From Acinetobacter lactucae (GTDB lineage: Bacteria > Pseudomonadota > Gammaproteobacteria > Pseudomonadales > Moraxellaceae), in contig NZ_LRPE01000002.1 of assembly GCF_001605885.1 (NCBI RefSeq), positions 31,653 through 95,652 of the forward strand: a DNA stretch of 64,000 nt, read 5' to 3'. Position 1 is the first letter of the stretch. Every line of letters begins with the position of its first letter. Made by a program: the position numbers and the translations under genes. The notes below the pieces were generated by a model. That model did not search any database. It was not told where the DNA came from and saw only the letters and a program-made list of their open reading frames with translations. This document shows, one piece after another, positions 54,232 to 62,176 of the stretch.

Positions 54232-55116
54232 ATGGCTATCCAGCTTTTAGATGCGGCAAGAAATGAAATTCCAGTGAAATTTTCGCAGTTTTCTGGTGGA
54301 GAGCGTCATGTTCAAATTGATGAGACAACGTTAGGTTCACTATCTGGCAACGTATTGGTCCGCGCGCAAATGGCCTCAAGTCACGATGTGATGGATTATT
54401 TGCTACTTGAAAATATATTGCTGAATCAGGGCTTAACTGTTGACCTAGAAATTCCGTATTTTCCATATGCACGTCAGGACCGTATTTGTGCAGTAGGCCA
54501 AGCATTTTCACTTGATGTGATGACGAAGCTACTTAACATCAACGCAGACAAAAAAGCAGGTAAACAAGGCAAAATCACTGTTTGGGACTGCCATAGTGAA
54601 GTAACAACAGCCTTGCTTGCTGCCAATACTTCTTTTAACGAAGTTGTAAATGTCAGTTCAGTCGACATCATCGCAAAGAGTGAAGCGCTAAGCACATTGT
54701 TAAAAGATGAAAAAACAGTACTGATTTGCCCAGACAAAGGCGCAAAAGCACGCACACAAATGGTTGCAGACGCTTTTAATCTGGAGCGCAAACAACCAAT
54801 CACTATTGTTCAGTGTGATAAAAAACGTGACCCAGTGACTGGCAAAATTTTAGGTACGCATGTACATGCTACTGATTTATCAGGCCTAACAGCGGTCATT
54901 ACCGATGACATTTGTGATGGCGGTGCAACTTTTATTGGTATTGCCAAAGAACTCCGTCGTCTCAATTGCCATAAGGTCGTTCTATACGTGACCCACGGTA
55001 TTTTCAGTAAAGGAATAGAGGTTTTTGATGGGCTGCTTGACCAGCTATTTACCTCGGACAGCTTTCCACAACAAGTAACAGACAAAATTTCAGTAATTGC
55101 TTTTGCAGCAAAATAA
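54232..55116 (+). CDS. prs: ribose-phosphate pyrophosphokinase, nadV-linked
   Basis: A PRPP synthase-like protein of 294 aa, shorter than housekeeping Prs (about 315 aa). It has the PYFPYARQDRICAVGQAFS catalytic flexible-loop region and ends with the PRPP-binding AVITDDICDGGATFIGIAKEL, where the acidic pair binds ribose phosphate. The N-terminal half is shorter and diverged. It supplies PRPP for the next enzyme, NadV, 11 bases downstream. The operon has its own dyad operator, distinguishing this copy from the housekeeping prs gene expected elsewhere in the genome. Confidence 0.88.
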   Translation: MAIQLLDAARNEIPVKFSQFSGGERHVQIDETTLGSLSGNVLVRAQMASSHDVMDYLLLENILLNQGLTVDLEIPYFPYARQDRICAVGQAFSLDVMTKLLNINADKKAGKQGKITVWDCHSEVTTALLAANTSFNEVVNVSSVDIIAKSEALSTLLKDEKTVLICPDKGAKARTQMVADAFNLERKQPITIVQCDKKRDPVTGKILGTHVHATDLSGLTAVITDDICDGGATFIGIAKELRRLNCHKVVLYVTHGIFSKGIEVFDGLLDQLFTSDSFPQQVTDKISVIAFAAK

Positions 55117-55127
55117 AGAGAATAAAG

Positions 55128-56621
55128 ATGACTATTAAACTTAATCCATTAAACGCTATCGATTTTTATAAAGCTGACCACAGACGTCAGTATCCGGCAG
55201 GCACAGAGTATGTATACGCCAACTTTACGCCGCGTTCATCTCGTCTCGCAAAAATGTTGCCTGACTTTGACGATAAAGTTGTGTTCTTTGGGCTTCAGGG
55301 TTTTATCAAACACTTTTTAATAGATACATGGAATGAAGGCTTTTTCAAGCAACCTAAAGACAAAGTAGTGGCTGCTTATAAACGCCGTATGGATAGTTCA
55401 TTAGGTGAAGGTGCTGTGCCGGTTGATCACATTGAAGCATTACATGACTTGGGCTATTTACCTTTACGGATTAAAGCATTGCCAGAAGGCAGTCGCGTCA
55501 ATATGCGTGTACCCGTGCTTACCGTAATTAATACCGACCCGCGTTTCTTTTGGTTAACCAACTATATTGAAACTGTGTTAAGTGCTGAACTTTGGAAAAG
55601 CTGTACTACGGCCACAATTGCCTATGAGTACAAACGTTTATTAACTCAATATGCCGTAAAAACTGGCGCACCACTCGATTTTGTACCTGTGCAAGGACAC
55701 GATTTTAGTAGCCGTGGTATGAGCGGAATTTATGATGCCGCACAATCCGGTGTAGGCCACTTAACCAGTTTTATTGGAACAGACTCGGTTGCTTCAATTG
55801 ACTACGCAGAAGAATATTACAATGCAACAGGTGTGATTGGGGTCTCTGTACCAGCAACTGAACACAGTGTGATGTGTATGGGCACAGAAAACAGTGAGCT
55901 AGACACATTTAAGCGTTTAATCTGCGAGCTTTATCCGTCTGGTGTGGTTAGTGTTGTGTCTGATACATGGGATTTTTGGCGAGTGATTACCGAGTTTACG
56001 GTGGCTTTAAAACCTGAAATTTTGGCAAGACAACCCAATGCTTTGGGCTTGGCTAAATTGGTTTTTCGTCCAGACTCTGGCGACCCTGTCAAAATTATTT
56101 GTGGTGACCCAGACGCCGAAGTCGGCAGCCCAGCATACAAAGGCGCGGTTGAATGTTTATGGGAAGTATTTGGCGGTACAACGACTGACCAAAGCTATAA
56201 AGTACTGAATGAACGTGTCGGTTTAATTTACGGTGACTCAATTACTTTAGACCGCGCACAGCGTATTTTGGAAGGGCTAGAAGCCAAAGGTTTTGCATCA
56301 AACAACTTGGTGTTTGGTATCGGAAGTTTTACTTATAACTACTTAACTCGCGATACTTTTGGATTTGCTGTGAAAGCGACTTGGGGGCAAGTAAATGAAG
56401 TAGGCCGTGAGCTGTTTAAAGACCCAATTACTGACTCAGGTGTAAAAAAATCTGCGAAAGGTCTGTTACGCATCGAAGAAAGTGAAAATGGCTTTACTTT
56501 GTTTGATGAGCAAACAGCCGAACAAGAGCAAGGCGGAGCACTTAAAACAGTCTTTGAAAATGGTAAACTTCAATATGAGTGTACTTTGGATCAAATACGT
56601 GAGCGTTTATCTATCGTATAA
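55128..56621 (+). CDS. nadV: nicotinamide phosphoribosyltransferase
   Basis: An enzyme of 497 aa that joins nicotinamide to PRPP to give NMN, bypassing nicotinamide deamidation in NAD salvage. The start NPLNAIDFYKADHRRQYP and the segments FVPVQGHDFSSRGMSG, VPATEHSVMCMGTENSE and RPDSGDPVKIICGD match the NAMPT fold, with the phosphoribosyl site in the last. Its length fits bacterial NadV. It is encoded directly between the PRPP synthase and the NAD regulator genes. Further conversion of NMN to NAD requires NadM- or NadD-type enzymes not seen here. Confidence 0.93.
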   Translation: MTIKLNPLNAIDFYKADHRRQYPAGTEYVYANFTPRSSRLAKMLPDFDDKVVFFGLQGFIKHFLIDTWNEGFFKQPKDKVVAAYKRRMDSSLGEGAVPVDHIEALHDLGYLPLRIKALPEGSRVNMRVPVLTVINTDPRFFWLTNYIETVLSAELWKSCTTATIAYEYKRLLTQYAVKTGAPLDFVPVQGHDFSSRGMSGIYDAAQSGVGHLTSFIGTDSVASIDYAEEYYNATGVIGVSVPATEHSVMCMGTENSELDTFKRLICELYPSGVVSVVSDTWDFWRVITEFTVALKPEILARQPNALGLAKLVFRPDSGDPVKIICGDPDAEVGSPAYKGAVECLWEVFGGTTTDQSYKVLNERVGLIYGDSITLDRAQRILEGLEAKGFASNNLVFGIGSFTYNYLTRDTFGFAVKATWGQVNEVGRELFKDPITDSGVKKSAKGLLRIEESENGFTLFDEQTAEQEQGGALKTVFENGKLQYECTLDQIRERLSIV

Positions 56622-56681
56622 CTGAGCTTAGATGAGTCGTTGCGTGTGTATCGGCTCATCATTTTTATTGAGAGGCTGAAC

Positions 56682-57449
56682 GTGACTATTCAAACTGAAC
56701 AAGAATTCCTTGCCAGTTATGATCGCCGAGATTATGACGCACCTTTACTCACTGTAGATATGGCTATTTTCTCGGTATTTAATGGTCAGTTGCAGGTATT
56801 ACTCATTAAGCGACCCAACTTTCCAGCCAAAGACCAATGGGCTTTACCGGGTGGTTTTGCCGATTTAACCCATGATCAAGACTTGATGGCCACGGCTTAT
56901 CGTAAGCTGGTCGAAAAAACAGGAATTGTTTCACCTTATTTGGAACAAGTTGCTTCTGTGGGTAATGCCAAACGTGACCCGCGTGGTTGGGCCGTGACTA
57001 TTTTGTATTTTGCATTAATTGATTTTAATGCCTATCAACAACAAGCATTAGCTGAGTACAGCGAATGGGTGCCTGTAGCAAAAGCACAAGATTTCGCATT
57101 GGCTTTTGATCATAATGAATTGCTCACTTTGGCTTTAGAGCGTTTAACCAATAAAACTCGCTATACCGCACTGCCAGCTAGTCTTATGCCCGAGTTATTT
57201 ACGCTAACTGAGCTACAAACTATTTATGAAATTATTCTTGGGCAATCTTTAGATAAAAAAGCGTTTAGACGTCGTATGATAGAAGCGGGCGCAGTTGAAG
57301 AAACCAACCACAGTAAAACCGTGGGTAAACGACCAGCTCAGCTTTACCGCTATGCACTCGATTCTTTTGATTTTATATTTCCTCGTTCACTCGAATTACC
57401 CAGAAATAAAGAGGGTGAAGATAAGCAAAACAATGAGCTTTCTGACTAG
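56682..57449 (+). CDS. nrtR: NrtR: Nudix-related transcriptional regulator of NAD metabolism
   Basis: A 255-aa regulator with GTG start at 56682, preceded by GAGAGG; the in-frame upstream alternative at 56640 lies in a hairpin leader. The N-terminal Nudix domain (about 25-155) has a degenerate Nudix box (GGFADLTHDQDLM then YRKLVEKTGI): the catalytic Glu residues of the canonical REUXEE are largely replaced, so it likely senses ADP-ribose or NAD without hydrolysis. The C-terminal winged helix (about 165-245) has LQTIYEIILGQSLDKKAFRR and GKRPAQLYRY. It probably represses prs-nadV and itself through the dyad at 54169. Confidence 0.9.
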   Translation: MTIQTEQEFLASYDRRDYDAPLLTVDMAIFSVFNGQLQVLLIKRPNFPAKDQWALPGGFADLTHDQDLMATAYRKLVEKTGIVSPYLEQVASVGNAKRDPRGWAVTILYFALIDFNAYQQQALAEYSEWVPVAKAQDFALAFDHNELLTLALERLTNKTRYTALPASLMPELFTLTELQTIYEIILGQSLDKKAFRRRMIEAGAVEETNHSKTVGKRPAQLYRYALDSFDFIFPRSLELPRNKEGEDKQNNELSD

Positions 57450-57522
57450 CGCATCTTGATGCACTTTTGATTTATAATGCCGCGCTTATGATTGATGTCA
57501 TGTTTTGATCAGCACTTTGCCT

Positions 57523-58917
57523 ATGTCACACGTTTCTCCCTGCTTCCAGCAAAACCAGTTTTTTGTGTTGGTGGAATATCTCACTTCACTGCATGAGATT
57601 TATCCTGTGAAACATGAGCTTGCGGGATTTCCGGCTGCAATGACATTGGCAGATCGCGTACATTCAGATCATGATATTGCGCCACTTGAAGCCAGCAAAA
57701 GTTATCCCGACTCAATCGATAAAGTCTTACACTTTTCAGGTAAGGCCCGAGACATACAAGACTTTGAGTGCTTTTTAAAGCAAGCCAAGTCTGCCAATAT
57801 TCAAAACTTGTTATTGCTTACAGGTGATAAACTTAAAGAACACCATAATGGGCGAGATGGACAACCTCGTAGTCGATACCTAGAGTCGGTAAACGCCGTA
57901 ATGGCAGCCAAGCAACACGGCGGGTTTCGTATTGGGGCTGCCTTTAACCCATTTAAATATGTTGAAGCTGAGCGTGATGCACAGTATTTAAAACTGCATA
58001 AGAAGATTAAAGCAGGTGCTGACTTTATCATTACCCAATTGGGTTATGACATTGAAGCCTTAAAGCAAGCCAAATCATTTTTAACCAAGAACCATTATTC
58101 GCAGCAAATACTGGCTTGTGTCATGCCTCTAACTTTGGGCCGAGCCAATTTTATGGTGAAGCATAAAGTCGCGGGTATTGTAATTACCCCACACATGTTA
58201 AAAGTTTTGGCAGATGAAAAACAGGCAGGGCATACAGACCGCGTTTATTTACGCTGTGCTTTACAGATTTTGATATGTAAACATATAGGATTTGCGGGTA
58301 TTCATTTATCTGCTTGTCATAAGCCAGAAGAGCAAATGCTGCTTGAAAGCTACGTCGAGCAATACAGACATTTGGAGCTTAAAGTTTTAGAAGAGCTTTG
58401 GAATTCACTTTGGCAAGTCACGACGGGCAAAGAGTTTTCACCTGAAATTACTCGTTTTTCGCGTCAGCCGACCTCCAAACAAATCATTAAATATCGCCAA
58501 TTGCATGTTATGCATGAAGCAATGTTTGGATCAAAAATTGCCAAGGGGCTTGGACGCTTTATTTTTAAAGCATCTTTTTGGGAAAATGCTGTGGTCGCTA
58601 AGGTATTAATTAAAACAGAAGTGCTGAGTAAACATAGCTTAGTGGGCTGTGAAAGCTGTGGTCAGTGCCGTTTAGGTGACACTTTATATATTTGTCCTGA
58701 AACGTGTCCAAAAGGTTTAGCCAACGGGCCCTGTGGCGGAACAACTTTAGACCGCTGTGAATTTGGTGACCGTGAATGTATTCACTCAGTCAAAGCAAGA
58801 CTTGCAAAAGCAGTTGCACAAACTGAAATACTAAAAGAGAAATTGATTCCAACGGTACAACTTGAAACGAGAGGGACCAGTTCTTGGAAAAACTGGTATT
58901 TAGCAACAGAAGCTTAA
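57523..58917 (+). CDS. methylenetetrahydrofolate reductase-like protein with cysteine-rich C-terminus
   Basis: A 464-aa protein (ATG at 57523). The first about 310 residues are a MetF-type TIM barrel: the start has EIYPVKHELAGFPAAM where FAD/folate-binding barrels begin, with LLLLTGDKLKEHHNG at strand 3, FRIGAAFNPFKYVEAE at strand 4 and FIITQLGYD at strand 5. The tail (about 375-440) is an MTHFR_C-like domain with many Cys (CESCGQCRLGDT, CPETCPKGLANGPCGG, CEFGDRECIH), likely to bind an iron-sulfur cluster or zinc. This fusion is unlike classical MetF. It may act in one-carbon metabolism; the exact reaction is unknown. It stands alone. Confidence 0.75.
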   Translation: MSHVSPCFQQNQFFVLVEYLTSLHEIYPVKHELAGFPAAMTLADRVHSDHDIAPLEASKSYPDSIDKVLHFSGKARDIQDFECFLKQAKSANIQNLLLLTGDKLKEHHNGRDGQPRSRYLESVNAVMAAKQHGGFRIGAAFNPFKYVEAERDAQYLKLHKKIKAGADFIITQLGYDIEALKQAKSFLTKNHYSQQILACVMPLTLGRANFMVKHKVAGIVITPHMLKVLADEKQAGHTDRVYLRCALQILICKHIGFAGIHLSACHKPEEQMLLESYVEQYRHLELKVLEELWNSLWQVTTGKEFSPEITRFSRQPTSKQIIKYRQLHVMHEAMFGSKIAKGLGRFIFKASFWENAVVAKVLIKTEVLSKHSLVGCESCGQCRLGDTLYICPETCPKGLANGPCGGTTLDRCEFGDRECIHSVKARLAKAVAQTEILKEKLIPTVQLETRGTSSWKNWYLATEA

Positions 58918-59084
58918 GTTTTGTATTAACCCTTGATTTGAACTTGTTAAAAAATCAAATGATATGCTAAAGAATGGCAATAATTTAAAAATAACAATCG
59001 TTTGCCTTAATTATGTCCAATCAAAGTGATCACCGAGGAGTATAATTAAAGCAAATCTTTTGCGTTAAAAGAAAGGCTGTCTCA

Positions 59085-59207
59085 ATGAAAAAGTTGGTTG
59101 CTGTACTTACTGTAATTGTTGTTTTAACTGGATGTGTTTATGACCCTGTTAATTACAACAAAATACACGACCAAGAGTTCCAAGATCACCTCAGGCAAAA
59201 CGGTTAG
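59085..59207 (+). CDS. small lipoprotein, 40 aa
   Basis: The ATG at 59085, with GAAAGG upstream, opens a 40-residue ORF, MKKLVAVLTVIVVLTGC at the start. The lipobox LTGC is at residues 14-17, so a short mature peptide of about 24 residues would be lipidated at Cys17. It ends at TAG (59205-59207) and is followed at once by a strong terminator. Small entericidin-like or orphan lipoproteins have this form, but I recognise no family. The good ribosome-binding site, signal and terminator together support it. Confidence 0.65.
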   Translation: MKKLVAVLTVIVVLTGCVYDPVNYNKIHDQEFQDHLRQNG

Positions 59208-59215
59208 TAATAAAA

Positions 59216-59246
59216 AAACCCACTCAATGAGTGGGTTTCATTTTTA
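59216..59246 (+). terminator. rho-independent terminator
   Basis: Arms AAACCCACTCA (59216-59226) and TGAGTGGGTTT (59228-59238), then CATTTTT. It stops the small lipoprotein transcript. Confidence 0.82.
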
Positions 59247-59389
59247 GTTCTGGTAATCTCTTTACCTTCCCGTGAAACAAATACGGCCAAAAGTGGAAGC
59301 TGCTCTCTTATGGCTCAATTTATTCTTCGTTTATACATTTAAATCTGATTTCAGTTTTAGGAAAGTTACCCAAAATATAGGGTGCTTTT

Positions 59390-59938
59390 TTAGTTGGGTA
59401 AACAATTCTGTATCAGTTCAATAATTCTTTTATCAGGTTTAACTAAAATCCTTTCACCAGTGGTAAGAGCTATAATTATTTTCCATTTATTGATAGCTTT
59501 CCTTTTTATACCTTGATTTATTAAATCTGGTGCCCATATGTTTTTAACCGCATTTACTTCAATTGCCCATCTAGCTACTTCACCATAATTAAGCATTTTA
59601 GGAAGAGGAGTGTTAATAAGATTAGGATTTATAGGAACTACAAAAGCTTTTTTCTTATCCATACGCCAGCTTACACTTTGAATAGTTACTGGTCGATTTC
59701 CATTATTTGTAATTTCAATATGGATATAATGGTCATCATCATTATATCCATGATTAGCGCTAAATAAAAAAATTAAGTTGGAAGTAACTAACAAATTTAC
59801 TTTTTCATTCTTACGAGCTAAATATAGTGAAGTAATTACTGCCGCTAAAGTTCCAATAGAGGCTAACCAAGTGCCAATCATTGACCAAAAAGAAAGATCA
59901 ATATTTGTTAATCCAAAATAAGTGGTTTCTATAGCCAT
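59390..59938 (-). CDS. hypothetical membrane-anchored protein, 182 aa
   Basis: The first 40 residues contain a transmembrane helix (WSMIGTWLASIGTLAAVITSLYLA), and the rest (about 50-182) is a beta-rich domain with IHIEITNNGNRPVTIQSVSWRMD, which resembles Ig-like or C2-type exported domains seen in orphan membrane proteins. The topology predicts a short N-terminus followed by a soluble C-terminal part. No functional motif is recognised. AT-rich composition and no neighbours in the same direction suggest an accessory gene. Confidence 0.6.
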   Translation of the reverse strand: MAIETTYFGLTNIDLSFWSMIGTWLASIGTLAAVITSLYLARKNEKVNLLVTSNLIFLFSANHGYNDDDHYIHIEITNNGNRPVTIQSVSWRMDKKKAFVVPINPNLINTPLPKMLNYGEVARWAIEVNAVKNIWAPDLINQGIKRKAINKWKIIIALTTGERILVKPDKRIIELIQNCLPN

Positions 59939-60096
59939 TAATTTAAGCCTTTAAGAATAACTCATAAATCTAATCTAATTTAGCTGATATAAGTATTAAC
60001 TTAACTGATAATTCATGAAGATTACATTAATATTTTTATGTGACAATTAGTAACCAGTTTGTTAGATTATGTGAACTTTATAAAACTGGTTAAATC

Positions 60097-60777
60097 ATGA
60101 AAAAGAATATTAGTTTACTAATTTTAAGTATTGGTATAGTTGGTTGTGCTTCTCCAGCCTACAACTATCAAACCGTCCCTAAAAATATAAGCAAGCCACC
60201 AATTGGCTCAGTTAATAAAGCATTTGTAGGGGATCAAATGCTTGAACAAGGTATAGTGGTTGATCGTGAAGTTCTAAATGTACCTGAAAATATTAAAATT
60301 AGCTTTGCCTATTCACTTACTTCGGGCATTTACTTAAAAACAGGCCAAAATGAAAAAGGGCAATATTTTCAGCCATTCAATACTGTAAGCGGTGGGGGTA
60401 TGGTTCAGAAAAACCCTTTAGCTGACCCATTTAAAGTAGTTATGCTTGATAATGAAAGTAAGCTCTGTGTAGTAACAGTATTTAATGCAAAAAACTGTAC
60501 TGATAAACATCAAGCTATCATGAAGACTGTAGCAATTGCATCAGATAATTCCTTCCAACAAACATTAATTTATAGTGGAAAATTTGGAAATAAAATTAAT
60601 GTAGGCTACCGTGAATTTTCAAGTAATCAAGCACGTCCTGCATTCAATAATGATGTTGAATATGATTTAAGCCAATCTAAACAAATAGGATATAAAGGCG
60701 CTTTATTAGAAGTAATTGACGCTACTAATCAAGATATCACTTACAAAGTTTTGAAGAATTTTAACAAGGTGGATTGA
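60097..60777 (+). CDS. hypothetical lipoprotein, 226 aa
   Basis: A lipoprotein signal with lipobox IVGC (Cys about 17) starts this protein. The body is beta-rich with few distinctive motifs (SFAYSLTSGIYLKTGQNEKG, IYSGKFGNKINVGYREFS) and a Cys pair in KLCVVTVFNAKNCTDK that could form a disulfide in the periplasm. It is followed by one base and then a second exported protein gene, so they are one transcription unit. No family is recognised. Confidence 0.65.
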   Translation: MKKNISLLILSIGIVGCASPAYNYQTVPKNISKPPIGSVNKAFVGDQMLEQGIVVDREVLNVPENIKISFAYSLTSGIYLKTGQNEKGQYFQPFNTVSGGGMVQKNPLADPFKVVMLDNESKLCVVTVFNAKNCTDKHQAIMKTVAIASDNSFQQTLIYSGKFGNKINVGYREFSSNQARPAFNNDVEYDLSQSKQIGYKGALLEVIDATNQDITYKVLKNFNKVD

Positions 60778-60778
60778 G

Positions 60779-61183
60779 GTGAAGAAGATAATTTTATTAG
60801 TTGCCATAGTGTTGATACCTAAAATTTGTCTCGCAAATACAAATATAGAGCTTCCTTCCAAGGAAGAGCTTATTAAGATGATTGATCAAAAATACGAAAT
60901 ACAAACAAGAGATAGTAAATGTAAAACTCTTTCTGAATTAGCAAAAGCAATCATGGAAGGGAGACAAAATGGACTGTCTTTTGACTATGTATATAAAACA
61001 GCAGATGAAGGAAGTCTTCCTGAAGATATGAAAATGAAGCAACGACAAATAGTTCTTCAGGCATATGAATACCCCCTATATTCTAGCGATGAAGATAAAC
61101 TTAAAGCGATTGGAAAGTTTCATTTAAAATCTTTCTTGGAATGTAGAAATAGAGGGGTAGAGCAAGATTGGGATTTAAGATGA
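60779..61183 (+). CDS. hypothetical exported protein, 134 aa
   Basis: GTG at 60779 follows the lipoprotein stop by one base, with GGTGGATTGAG acting as the ribosome-binding region. The signal peptide ends at CLA (residue about 19), giving a soluble periplasmic product. The mature part is charged and helical (SKEELIKMIDQKYEIQ, EDMKMKQRQIVLQAYEYP). A Cys near residue 43 and one near 126 could pair. Function unknown. The gene may form a pair with the preceding lipoprotein. Confidence 0.6.
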   Translation: MKKIILLVAIVLIPKICLANTNIELPSKEELIKMIDQKYEIQTRDSKCKTLSELAKAIMEGRQNGLSFDYVYKTADEGSLPEDMKMKQRQIVLQAYEYPLYSSDEDKLKAIGKFHLKSFLECRNRGVEQDWDLR

Positions 61184-61201
61184 AAATAGTGACTTTTATA
61201 T

Positions 61202-61227
61202 GGGATGGCGGGAGTTGAACCCGCGTC
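61202..61227 (-). other. tmRNA 3'-end fragment (candidate att remnant)
   Basis: On the minus strand, GACGCGGGTTCAACTCCCGC (61208-61227) continues with CATCCC. The first 22 bases equal the T-arm region of the tmRNA 3' end as I remember it (GACGCGGGTTCAACTCCCGCCA in E. coli). No complete tmRNA or tRNA can be built around it: the matching 5' acceptor strand is absent. Integrating elements use this site and leave such pieces, so this is likely the far end of an old island. Confidence 0.6.
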
Positions 61228-61365
61228 TTTAACTTATAACTACTATTTACCTACCAAATCAAAAAATAGATATGTTATAGAAAAGGATGGGGTTGGTACT
61301 AAGCTCAAAGGAAGCGCTTAACCGATCTTCTTAAAATTCGATGGATTTCGTTAAATAGGTAGACG

Positions 61366-62085
61366 ATGACCGCACTTTTAGAAAAGGATTTCAGCCCATC
61401 TGAGTTTACGTTGTTTTCCGAAATATTATGGAAACTTGGCTCAGGAAAAGGGCAATACAATTTACGTGAAAATATCATTGCAGATATTGCCATCTTGTTG
61501 CGGGCTGATTTTGCCGCATCTTATATTTGGGATTCAACGCTTAACTTATCGAGAGAAGGTGTGATATGGAAAATCGACCCAAAAGCAATGGAGGACTATG
61601 AGTGTGTTTGGCAATTTGATGACCCCATTACTGCACAACTTCATAAACTCAAGAAACCAACATTTGTAAACGAAGTCATGCCTCTGGCAGACCTGAAAAA
61701 AACAGACTATTACAATGAGTTTTTAAAAACCTATGGTTTGTATCACGGTATAAATATTTATTTTGTCCGAAATGGTATGGATATTGGTGATTTACGCATT
61801 TGGCGTGCTCAAGATGCTGACATGTTTGGTGAGCGTGAAAAAAGAATATTAAATCTGCTTGAACCTTATTTTACTCAAGCCTTACCAGCCGATTTGTCAA
61901 CACAATATGGTCTGACTCCACGAGAACAAGAAGTGGTTCATTTGGTCTCTAAAGGTTTAAGTGATAAAGAGGTGGCAAGTTTACTTGGTATTGGTTTTAC
62001 CACATTAAGAACCCATCTGAATAATTCTATGAGAAAAATAGGCTGCAATAATCGCACTGAAATGGCCTTACTCATTCAACATTAA
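61366..62085 (+). CDS. LuxR-family transcriptional regulator
   Basis: A 239-aa regulator. The N-terminal half (about 15-165) resembles a GAF/PAS or autoinducer-binding sensor: ADFAASYIWDSTLNLSREGVIW and TYGLYHGINIYFVRNGMD. The C-terminal LuxR helix-turn-helix (about 175-235) has LTPREQEVVHLVSKGLSDKE and VASLLGIGFTTLRTHLNNSM with KIGCNNRTEMALL. The N-terminus lacks the full AHL-binding signature I would want, so a quorum ligand is not claimed. It precedes the amidase gene by 91 bases, on the same strand, and may control it. Confidence 0.85.
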   Translation: MTALLEKDFSPSEFTLFSEILWKLGSGKGQYNLRENIIADIAILLRADFAASYIWDSTLNLSREGVIWKIDPKAMEDYECVWQFDDPITAQLHKLKKPTFVNEVMPLADLKKTDYYNEFLKTYGLYHGINIYFVRNGMDIGDLRIWRAQDADMFGEREKRILNLLEPYFTQALPADLSTQYGLTPREQEVVHLVSKGLSDKEVASLLGIGFTTLRTHLNNSMRKIGCNNRTEMALLIQH

Positions 62086-62094
62086 AACAAAGCA

Positions 62095-62112
62095 ATCCTC
62101 AATTTTGAGGAT
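62095..62112 (+). terminator. weak hairpin between LuxR and amidase genes
   Basis: Arms ATCCTCA (62095-62101) and TGAGGAT (62106-62112) with a 4-base loop but no T run. Confidence 0.35.
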
Positions 62113-62176
62113 ACGAATTATTGAGCAATTTGTACTAAGTTCTTAAGATCACAACTTAAATGGATTTTAAGTCACC

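Noticed and set aside
61202..61290. Minus-strand tRNA gene at the T-arm-like sequence
   Set aside because: No D arm, anticodon arm or pairing 5' acceptor can be placed within 75-95 bases; only the T-arm end is present.
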